Assembly: GCF_000703005.1 (NCBI RefSeq)
Contig: NZ_JNLH01000002.1
Span: 38,539-102,538 of the forward strand
Length of the DNA stretch: 64,000 nt
Direction of reading: 5' to 3'
Origin: Pseudobutyrivibrio ruminis HUN009
Lineage (GTDB): Bacteria; Bacillota; Clostridia; Lachnospirales; Lachnospiraceae
Under the pieces are notes generated by a model. The model was not told where the DNA came from. It ran no database searches and saw only the letters and a program-made list of their open reading frames with translations. This document shows positions 16,368-23,406 of the stretch, piece by piece (positions within the stretch are counted from its first letter, which is position 1; each line of letters starts with the position of its first letter). The translations under genes were made by a program, and so were the position numbers.

Positions 16368-16942
16368 GAAAACTAATTCTATTTGGTGATTCAAATACAT
16401 ACGGATATGATCCAAGGGATTTCCTTGGTGGTAGATATTCTGAGAATGAACGTTGGGCTACTATTGTTCACAACACCCTAGCAGACCGCTTTGATGTCAT
16501 CGAAGAAGGAATGAACGGTCGCCATCTCCCCTCTGTAGAGTATGGCTACTTCACAAACCTTCTATCAGACCTTTCAGAAAATGATATCTTTGTTATGATG
16601 CTTGGTACCAATGACATCCTGCTAACCTACAATCCCAACGTAGAGCTAGCTGTGACAAAGCTTGATAGAATCTTAAGCTATGTCAAAAAAAACTGTAAAG
16701 CTCAGTTCATCCTAATAGCTCCACCTTACATCAAAGTAATGGAACCAGAAATGCAACGTTACCATAATTGTTGCATAGAGATGAACCAGCGCTCCCTTGA
16801 ACTAGCAAAACAATATGACATCCCTGCCATCAATGCCAGCGAGTGGAATATTAAAATGGGTTCTGATGGAGTTCATTTCTCTATTGAGGGACATAAAAGA
16901 TTTGCTGAATGCTTTATAAAAAGCCTGGAAAATTTCTTGTAA
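16340..16942 (+). CDS. SGNH/GDSL-type hydrolase
   Basis: A protein of about 193-200 residues with all SGNH blocks: GDSNTYG (block I, nucleophile Ser), NGRH (block II, Gly), GTNDI (block III, Asn) and DGVHFS (block V, Asp and His). Such enzymes hydrolyse esters or thioesters of small acyl groups; no signal peptide is present. The start is uncertain. A TTG at 16340 overlaps the GNAT gene by 28 bp but has no ribosome site; the GAGGT at 16351-16355 points to an ATA codon shortly downstream, giving the more family-like beginning xRKLILFGDSN. Either a TTG or a rare AUA start is therefore used. Confidence 0.85.
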   Translation: MVSNEVNPIRKLILFGDSNTYGYDPRDFLGGRYSENERWATIVHNTLADRFDVIEEGMNGRHLPSVEYGYFTNLLSDLSENDIFVMMLGTNDILLTYNPNVELAVTKLDRILSYVKKNCKAQFILIAPPYIKVMEPEMQRYHNCCIEMNQRSLELAKQYDIPAINASEWNIKMGSDGVHFSIEGHKRFAECFIKSLENFL

Positions 16943-17101
16943 GATTATGTTGATGTTCGATTGTTTTTAACATCCTCTTTTGATAGACTTAATTCCGGTG
17001 CTACCATTTTCGGGTAGGCGGCTGGTCTTCAACTAGAGGACTGTGACCTCTATTTAGAATAATCTGTCTTTGAGCAGAAATATCTATGGAGGAAAACATT
17101 G

Positions 17102-17200
17102 ATGTTAACATTGGAGCAATTTGTAGCTATTACTGGATTATTATTTACAGCATTTGGAATCGGCTACAAAGTTGGCCGAGATAGCAATGCAAAGAAATAG
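17102..17200 (+). CDS. 32-aa hydrophobic peptide, holin-like type I toxin candidate
   Basis: ATG at 17102 after TATGGAGG encodes MLTLEQFVAITGLLFTAFGI and then a basic tail ending NAKK. One short membrane helix with a charged C-terminus is the layout of the putative holin-like toxins of type I toxin-antitoxin systems (TxpA/BsrG type) that are common in Firmicutes. The leader at 16965-17090 is structured (for example TAGAGG-actgtga-CCTCTA at 17035-17053), and stems follow the gene. Translation control by antisense RNA is typical of the class but not demonstrable here. Confidence 0.6.
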   Translation: MLTLEQFVAITGLLFTAFGIGYKVGRDSNAKK

Positions 17201-17285
17201 CCGTCCTGCAGCCTGGAAAACTTAGGACGGCTTAAAACGTTTTAATTAATCTAGGCCACCGTCTATCGGTAGTGCCTTTTCTTAA
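17201..17285. terminator. stems after the toxin-like peptide gene
   Basis: CCGTCCT (17201-17207) pairs with AGGACGG (17224-17230) immediately after the stop codon. A second stem, AGGC-CACCG with CGGTAGTGCCT (17253-17276), is followed by TTTTCTT and works as a rightward terminator. The rest of the 370-bp gap to the Xre gene (17286-17570) shows AT-rich sequence and the imperfect repeat GTGGTCTA/TAGACCAC at about 17338-17383, but no gene. Confidence 0.6.
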
Positions 17286-17570
17286 CTCATATTATAAAGA
17301 CTATGTGCTTATTTGTAAATAACTATTGAACTTTTCTGTGGTCTACGTGACATTTCATAAGGTAGTGAATAGACCACAATTTCACATCTGCAACATCCAT
17401 TTTTCACAGATATTTCTCCACTTTTAGTAACACTAATTGAATTTGAAGTGGCAAATATTTACAGCTTAATCGTTATTTTATGACTATCATTTGATTTCAT
17501 ACCAGAAATGAACCAACCACAAGATATAACCTAAAAAAAGGTATGTCACATAGTAATGACACACCTAAAA

Positions 17571-18239
17571 CTATTCTTCTATAGTTATTAATCCCAATGT
17601 TAGCGATAAGATATTTGCCATAGTATTATTAATGTTATCAATCAACTGTAAAAACTTCTCATGGCTAATAATCCCTGTCCTCTTGCCATTATGAATTACT
17701 TCATGAAAAAGAAAAAGCTTACCCTTCCCCATATGATTTCTCTCATAATCCAAAAATAAAGATAATGGAGCCGTCTCTTTGCAGGTATACACTTGATATT
17801 CCTTTACACTAGTCAATTCATTAAGATTTGTTGTACTTTCTATTTCCCTACACTTATTTCCATTGTTCGCATCAGATAATATATACCTAATTCTGTCACT
17901 TTCTGTAGTCTCATTTTTTGTCCAGATAAGATATGGTAAAAAACTCAAATTCAAATTCTCAATGCTGGTAACCAAATCAACAACTATCTTATATTTTGTA
18001 TGAAGGATGTGATATTCTTGCTCTTCCTTGGTCTTGAAATCACTATGCCCCAATAAATATTCCGGCGTTACCTCCAAGTACTCACATAATGGTATTATTA
18101 CATCCTCTGGTAGCTTAGCCTGATAGTTAAGCATCCTGTTAACATGCTTAGGATGATACTGTATTATTTCCCCTATCATTCCATCTGTAATATTTCTTTC
18201 TCTCTTAAGTTCCTTAATTCTCCTTACAGCCTCTTTCAA
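17571..18239 (-). CDS. Xre-type helix-turn-helix regulator
   Basis: About 222 residues. The N-terminal 65 (after KEAVRRIKELKRERNITDG) form a Cro/CI-type helix-turn-helix with the usual TPEYLLGH end of helix 5. The C-terminal 150 residues are an unrecognised sensor-like domain. I choose the TTG at 18239 because GGAGG lies eight bases upstream; a TTG at 18287 has its Shine-Dalgarno immediately adjacent and is unlikely. No ATG exists in frame at a suitable place. Xre proteins bind 12-16 bp palindromes, so it is one candidate for the CGTACG sites in this window; that link is inference. Confidence 0.75.
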   Translation of the reverse strand: MKEAVRRIKELKRERNITDGMIGEIIQYHPKHVNRMLNYQAKLPEDVIIPLCEYLEVTPEYLLGHSDFKTKEEQEYHILHTKYKIVVDLVTSIENLNLSFLPYLIWTKNETTESDRIRYILSDANNGNKCREIESTTNLNELTSVKEYQVYTCKETAPLSLFLDYERNHMGKGKLFLFHEVIHNGKRTGIISHEKFLQLIDNINNTMANILSLTLGLITIEE

Positions 18240-18445
18240 CTTTTTTCCCTCCAAAATGTTACCATGGGTAGTTGTTTTATCTATCAACTCCAGTTATTTC
18301 AACGCAAAAACTAGATTCTTGCGGTTCAGTTTCTAAGCAGCAGGCTGTATAATATACCCTATTGGTGAATAAAGTGTGATAAATGTTCAAACTTTTTGTT
18401 AATTGCGGTATTTTGTAACGTTTTTATTTATCAACGGAGGAGTAT

Positions 18446-18868
18446 ATGAATAAGTTAACCGCTGTACATGCCTATAAAAGGCAATTTAATCATCTCTTGG
18501 TGCAGGAGCTTAAATTGCACCTTCCAAATCAATTAATCTCACTTAGAGTTGAGGAGACTGAGGATGAAACATTAATCTTCGCTCAGTTCGGAGACAGTGA
18601 TGATCTGGCGCTTTTTCCTATAAGCCAAGATATGACTGTTTTTATTGAACTAGCAACCAATGCCCCTGTAGAAGTGGTAACAGACTGGTTCAATAATTGT
18701 ACCATGAGCTTAGCTAATGCTATAACTATAGCCTATGATGAGTTCATGACTAACTTAAATCTATCTACATCTATAAACACACTCATTGAAATGGTCAATG
18801 AAATGAAGCACAACATCCCAGATAAAAATGTAAAATTCGTACACCTAGAAAAAGAACTTCTGAGATAG
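18446..18868 (+). CDS. hypothetical protein, 140 aa
   Basis: A 140-residue soluble protein starting at an ATG preceded by GGAGG. The middle has ISQDMTVFIELATN and the C-terminal part is helical (LIEMVNEMKHN). No family recognised. It diverges from the Xre regulator, with a 200-bp AT-rich gap between, and its terminator stem (18851-18880) also faces the sigma-like gene coming from the right. Regulation by the neighbouring Xre protein is plausible from position alone. Confidence 0.6.
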   Translation: MNKLTAVHAYKRQFNHLLVQELKLHLPNQLISLRVEETEDETLIFAQFGDSDDLALFPISQDMTVFIELATNAPVEVVTDWFNNCTMSLANAITIAYDEFMTNLNLSTSINTLIEMVNEMKHNIPDKNVKFVHLEKELLR

Positions 18869-18895
18869 AAGTTCTTTTATATCGTACGGTATATA
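18849..18895. terminator. convergent terminator stem plus CGTACG palindrome
   Basis: AAAGAACTTC-tgagata-GAAGTTCTTT followed by TAT forms a terminator between the convergent genes at 18446-18868 and 18898-19992. Directly after it lies ATATCGTACGGTATAT (18879-18894), the second copy of the window-wide palindrome. It is the only copy that is not upstream of a gene. Confidence 0.7.
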
Positions 18896-18897
18896 GT

Positions 18898-19992
18898 TTA
18901 GGCAAAAAAAATTTTGCGCCCCGTTTTAGCGTAAGCATATTCCTCAAGAATCTGCTTTACCTCTCGGGTATTGACGGTTTTACCTTGCTTTTGGCAAAAG
19001 GTTCTAAGGCTGCGACGTGAAATCTTTCTAATTTTACCAGTAGCTGTAGTATGACACTCATCCACATGCTTAATGAGAGCTTTAATTAGTTCATTGATTT
19101 CTTCTTCTGTAAACCTTAGATTCTTCGCAATCTGCTGACATACATTTTCTTCTTCAGGACAAAACTGCTCAACAGATATGTTTGCTGTCTCATCTTCGAG
19201 GGTTTTATTTATAAATCCCTCGTTACTGTCGAAGCTAACACTATTTGAGAGCATATAGAAAACGTCAAGTTCACTTTTCCTCGCAGATGATATTTGTCTT
19301 ATTTCTTCAGTAGTAAGCGTTGTTTTGCCATCCATATCGCAATTAGCCTCAAGTGTTTTCTTGATTCTTTCCATACGTTTCTTAGTTGCTGCAGGACAGC
19401 TTATAATAGCGTTCTTACCTAGTACCTCATTATAAAGGAAATGCATTAGGCTATTATATACATATGGATAATTCAGCCCACCATAAGTGTATTTGTCTAA
19501 TGGATAAGTAGAGCAAATTCTATATAGCTCAATTATTAGCTCATTATATAAATCATTTTGATCTACATACCTATAACCGGAAAAGTTGATTTTATAAACA
19601 AAGGAAGATACCTTATGTCCCATTAGTAGGAACATATAAGTAAAGATGTTGTTAACACCAGCCTGGCAAGCCTCTATTATTACTCTTTCTTCATCAGCGT
19701 TAGCATGAATTAAATTGTAATAATCTGTCTCAAGCCACTTTGCTCCTGAGCTGATATTATTTAAAGCATCCATGAGAGAACCATCCCCCTGTGCTGCAAC
19801 ATTAATAATTCTATTTTTTAGTAATACGAAAGTATCTTCATCCATCCATTGGAGTTGGCAGAAAGGTACTAGATAGCTTCTTTCATATTTAATTGCTATG
19901 TGATCTACTAACTTTCTCTCCTGCTCACTTAACTGGACCTTTGGAGTTGTAAGTTTTAATACTTCTTTAATAGAGTTTTCCTTTGCATTCAT
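18898..19992 (-). CDS. sigma-70-like factor (divergent)
   Basis: A 364-residue protein. Residues about 135-215 resemble sigma region 2: YVDQNDLYNELIIELYRIC matches the DLxQE-type helix that contacts core polymerase, followed by Tyr-rich YTYGGLNYPYVYNSLMHF and a basic KKRMERIKK segment. The stretch SVSFDSNEGFINKTLEDETA resembles the linker seen in sigma factors before region 4, and the C-terminus ends in a basic helical domain with ISRRSLRTFCQKQGK. An AAAGGATGG site precedes the ATG. It is the last gene of the ssb-led operon and is preceded by four CGTACG palindromes. I infer an alternative sigma or sigma-like regulator of transfer genes. Confidence 0.6.
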   Translation of the reverse strand: MNAKENSIKEVLKLTTPKVQLSEQERKLVDHIAIKYERSYLVPFCQLQWMDEDTFVLLKNRIINVAAQGDGSLMDALNNISSGAKWLETDYYNLIHANADEERVIIEACQAGVNNIFTYMFLLMGHKVSSFVYKINFSGYRYVDQNDLYNELIIELYRICSTYPLDKYTYGGLNYPYVYNSLMHFLYNEVLGKNAIISCPAATKKRMERIKKTLEANCDMDGKTTLTTEEIRQISSARKSELDVFYMLSNSVSFDSNEGFINKTLEDETANISVEQFCPEEENVCQQIAKNLRFTEEEINELIKALIKHVDECHTTATGKIRKISRRSLRTFCQKQGKTVNTREVKQILEEYAYAKTGRKIFFA

Positions 19993-20017
19993 ATATCCAT
20001 CCTTTCGCGTTTAACTA

Positions 20018-20150
20018 CACCGTACGATATTTATGCGTTATAAAAAATATATATCGTACGGAATTGGAACTTGAATATAATATCATCCTATTCCGTACGA
20101 TAATAGTGGCAAATTTCATTATATTTTACGCTTTATATCGTACGATATTG
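20018..20150 (-). promoter_or_regulatory. array of four CGTACG palindromes before the sigma-like gene
   Basis: Four sites with CGTACG cores at 20021-20026, 20055-20060, 20094-20099 and 20139-20144, each flanked by AT-rich half-sites (best copy TTATATCGTACGATATTG). Centre spacings are 34, 39 and 45 bp. They fill the gap between the signal peptidase stop and the sigma gene start. Several bound dimers here would strongly control, or loop, the sigma gene's own promoter region. Confidence 0.75.
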
Positions 20151-20534
20151 TCAATATATAACAATTTTGTACTTAATACGCTCTTTTTGGATGGGATTTA
20201 TATCAATATTTTGGTTATTATCACCCTTAAATATATAGGTGCCATCTTCATTCTTAGCATATACTCGATGTATTATTGTCTCTTTAATTACGTCTGTGTT
20301 TTCTGAATAAAGCTCATATGCTGCTATGTCACCCACTTGCAATTCATCAGTTCCGACCTGTTTAGCTAAAACGAACTGATATGTATTTATACAAGGCTCC
20401 ATACTATCAGACATAATAAGGAATGGCTTATATCCCAGTAGCAAGAATTCTCCGCATGTAGCCTTGTAATAAATAACACTCACAAACAAACCTATAGCAA
20501 GGAGCATCATCAGCTTTTCTATTTTCGCTTTCAT
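20151..20534 (-). CDS. signal peptidase I, ER/SipW type
   Basis: A 127-residue membrane-bound protease. A single N-terminal membrane helix (residues 6-25) is followed by box B with the catalytic Ser (MSDSMEP, near residue 43), the VGDI strand, box D with His instead of Lys (IIHRVY, near residue 93) and box E KGDNN. A Ser-His rather than Ser-Lys pair marks the ER/archaeal/SipW type, which usually has a dedicated substrate. In this operon the substrate may be a pilin-like or surface protein of the transfer apparatus, such as the VirB2-like protein or the large surface proteins. It is shorter than SipW but all active-site boxes are present. Confidence 0.85.
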   Translation of the reverse strand: MKAKIEKLMMLLAIGLFVSVIYYKATCGEFLLLGYKPFLIMSDSMEPCINTYQFVLAKQVGTDELQVGDIAAYELYSENTDVIKETIIHRVYAKNEDGTYIFKGDNNQNIDINPIQKERIKYKIVIY

Positions 20535-20539
20535 ATCAT

Positions 20540-23404
20540 TTATGGAATCGTATAATAATGATCAAATCCACAGGTGCTTAAAACAACATTGTTCCTAGGC
20601 ATTCCTGTACAATGAATCCATAGAGCTGAACCATTGTCATCATATCCATAGAAGATTCCTATATGTCCTCCTGCTCCATTTTTATAAAATACGCCAATAT
20701 CCCCAGGTTGTAGCTCCTTTGCAGATATAGCATTTAACCCATAGCCATCTTCATCTATAAATTTAGATGTTGTACTAGTTGGTACTAAACCTGAAACTAC
20801 GGAGTTGTAGCAATACTGCACAAATCCATAGCAATCTACTCCAGCTAAAGTTCTTCCCTTTTCATCAGGTGCAACAGTTTCACCAACCTTTCCGCCTGCT
20901 GATGTTGCAAAAGGATATACTCCAAATTCAGTGGCTTTACCACCCCAGTAATAAGGAACCTTTCCCACAAGTGAGATTGCATTGCTTACAATTTCTCTTC
21001 TGGTATCATCAACATTTATGTTAGCAAGCATAGATGCTATTTCTTCAGATGAGTAGGTAGCCTCAGCAATAAAGCCATAACCTCCCATCGGATCTATACC
21101 ATAAGCGTCATACCAATCTGAATCATAAAGACTATTGCACCAATCTATTTCGTCTTGCTCCCATGAACTCAGCTTTTCAAAAATAGCACCGGTCATATAG
21201 TCATCATCAAAAGCATCCTGCATGAAATATGTATCAAGATGTATTTCTACGTCTCTATGGCCGTAACACACATCAACGCTGTGACCATCACAATAGTATT
21301 CAATCTCTTCATAGTCATATAGTTCTGGCAAATGAGTCTCATCATTAATCCTAATTCCAGTTTTTTTGACTGTCCTACTTTTACATCCCTCTGATGTAGC
21401 TGGTGCAATACTGCTATATATATGCCCACCTTCAGAAGAAATACGATTCATATAGTCATATGCACTACTATCATTACAGCTATAGCTATACTCCTCACAA
21501 CCATCAGCACAACAATAAATATCTGTCTCTATTAAGTTGTCTTCTGTTAACTCAGGGTTCAAATAATTCCAGTAGTTATCAATTATGTCATCAAGACTAT
21601 CGCTCTTCTCCCACTCGCCGTCTTCACCAACATAAGCAAGTATAATTGCATCTTTAATGTTGTTGGTTCCGTCAGCCATTAGATGTCCAGAACTGTCTTT
21701 GTAATAAATCTTATAGCCCTTTGTCCAGGTAACATTTCCATCTGGGTCAGTCTCTGGATGACCATACCTATCTATAGTCTGGTCTGCAGCAACTAGTGTA
21801 GTCTTAGGTATTCCTTCACCTCGTTCCCTAGCTGCAGCCTTTCGTTCATCCAGCAACCCTTGTAGGTATACAACCTTGTCATAAACTGATGTATCTTCTG
21901 GTCCAAGAATAGTGGTCGACGTTAAATGGCTATTATTCTCCATTGCCTGTGTAATCGAGAACAATAAGGAAATAAGCATATATACAGCCATTATGATTAG
22001 CGAAATGGCAAGTAATACATATTTCAACTTTTCTATTATTGAAAAGAACTTGCCGATTCCATCTCTAAGTACCCTAATAGGTGCCATTCCATAATCAACA
22101 ACCGTAAATGTAACCTTACCGGCCTTCTTGGCTCCTTTTCCTACCTTTTTAGCGGTAATTGCAGCTTTCTTGGCAGCTTTTGACTGAGCAATCTTTTTAG
22201 CTTGTTTCGCAGCCTTCTTTTGTGCTTCTTTTATAGCTTTAACACTTTGCTTGTGTTCAAACTTTGCTTTAACAATCTTCTTGGCAGCTTTAACAGTGTA
22301 TTTCACCTGTCCTTTAACTGCCTTTTTCACAGCAGTTCCAGCCTTTAGTGTTGAATTAATCAACGCACTCTTCCCTTTGTGAAGTGCAATTCCAAAGCTT
22401 CTTCTATAAAGCAAATTGTATTTCACGCAAAGTCGGTCTAAGGCAGTTCCAAATTTTATAGATACTTTTAAACCAACTCTGACAGGCATAGCTACTACTC
22501 CGCACCTATGCTTACCAATTAAAACTCTATATCCAACATAGGTTACCTTGCCGGTATTAAGAAGCTTCTCAACGCCCAATTTGGCATTATCATCCGCCTC
22601 TCCAGACTTTCTTCTAAACTTATATATTGCATACTTCATATCTCTGTTTAGAAGATGTGATGCAAGTCTATTTCGCCTTCTAAAATTATTAAGTCTGTCT
22701 TGCATCCTAATAGCATGTCTACCAGTTTCAGTAACACCATTCTTATCAGCCTTCTTTAGGAACTTCTTAATAGATCTAGAAGATTTCTTGTTCCAGTCTG
22801 AGACATTCCTAATAGCATCATCTTTTGAGCGCATTGTATATAGCTTTAAAAGCTTTACTGATTCCTTCTTATTAAGGAAAAAGAAATCCGATGAATATAG
22901 GTGCTTTTCATACTTTGTTCCTTTTACAAAACTCTTTAGCTCATCCCTATAAAGAAACATCCCCTGATAATACTCTTTATTCTTAGTGATGATATGTCTA
23001 TCTTTTCTAGAAAATCCCAGCTCTTTCAACTTACCCTTTAATTCCTTATTACTCATCGTGGTAAGACTCTCTACTGTAAAAGCTCTACTATTTATTGCTT
23101 TATCAAGCCTAGCACCTGCTTTTCCCTGGTCAGTTAAATGCTTTTTATAATCACTTGCTGCAGCTTTAGACGCACAAACTGTAACTACCTCTTTTAGTGG
23201 AATAGTAATTTTTCTTATTTCAGCTGATCCTTTTGAAAAGTTTGAATCGCTCTGCTGGACTGTCACATCATATGCTTGTTTTAAAGTGTGCTTATATTTA
23301 TCAAGATGAATACCATTAAATGATTCTATAAACTCATGAAGCTCCTGCTTATCAGCTACTTCATTTTCATTATTTAATTGAATGCTTTTTTCCATCTGTT
23401 CCAT
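20540..23404 (-). CDS. conjugation-associated NlpC/P60 peptidoglycan hydrolase
   Basis: A 954-residue protein of the Tn916 Orf14 and VirB1 role. Residues 1-360 are basic and helical; residues about 370-440 are Lys/Ala-rich; one membrane helix follows (LKYVLLAISLIIMAVYMLI, near residue 465). The outer part carries a 250-residue Cys- and acid-rich linker and ends in an NlpC/P60 domain with catalytic Cys near 858 (GVDCYGF), His near 914 (GGHIGIF) and third residue near 931 (IHC). It cuts peptide stems of the wall to let the transfer channel pass. It follows the VirB4-like gene by two bases. Confidence 0.85.
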   Translation of the reverse strand: MEQMEKSIQLNNENEVADKQELHEFIESFNGIHLDKYKHTLKQAYDVTVQQSDSNFSKGSAEIRKITIPLKEVVTVCASKAAASDYKKHLTDQGKAGARLDKAINSRAFTVESLTTMSNKELKGKLKELGFSRKDRHIITKNKEYYQGMFLYRDELKSFVKGTKYEKHLYSSDFFFLNKKESVKLLKLYTMRSKDDAIRNVSDWNKKSSRSIKKFLKKADKNGVTETGRHAIRMQDRLNNFRRRNRLASHLLNRDMKYAIYKFRRKSGEADDNAKLGVEKLLNTGKVTYVGYRVLIGKHRCGVVAMPVRVGLKVSIKFGTALDRLCVKYNLLYRRSFGIALHKGKSALINSTLKAGTAVKKAVKGQVKYTVKAAKKIVKAKFEHKQSVKAIKEAQKKAAKQAKKIAQSKAAKKAAITAKKVGKGAKKAGKVTFTVVDYGMAPIRVLRDGIGKFFSIIEKLKYVLLAISLIIMAVYMLISLLFSITQAMENNSHLTSTTILGPEDTSVYDKVVYLQGLLDERKAAARERGEGIPKTTLVAADQTIDRYGHPETDPDGNVTWTKGYKIYYKDSSGHLMADGTNNIKDAIILAYVGEDGEWEKSDSLDDIIDNYWNYLNPELTEDNLIETDIYCCADGCEEYSYSCNDSSAYDYMNRISSEGGHIYSSIAPATSEGCKSRTVKKTGIRINDETHLPELYDYEEIEYYCDGHSVDVCYGHRDVEIHLDTYFMQDAFDDDYMTGAIFEKLSSWEQDEIDWCNSLYDSDWYDAYGIDPMGGYGFIAEATYSSEEIASMLANINVDDTRREIVSNAISLVGKVPYYWGGKATEFGVYPFATSAGGKVGETVAPDEKGRTLAGVDCYGFVQYCYNSVVSGLVPTSTTSKFIDEDGYGLNAISAKELQPGDIGVFYKNGAGGHIGIFYGYDDNGSALWIHCTGMPRNNVVLSTCGFDHYYTIP

Positions 23405-23406
23405 AG

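Noticed and set aside
20018..20150. A second replication origin made of the four CGTACG sites
   Set aside because: Spacing is irregular, there is no adjacent initiator gene, and single copies elsewhere overlap promoters, so operators are a better explanation.
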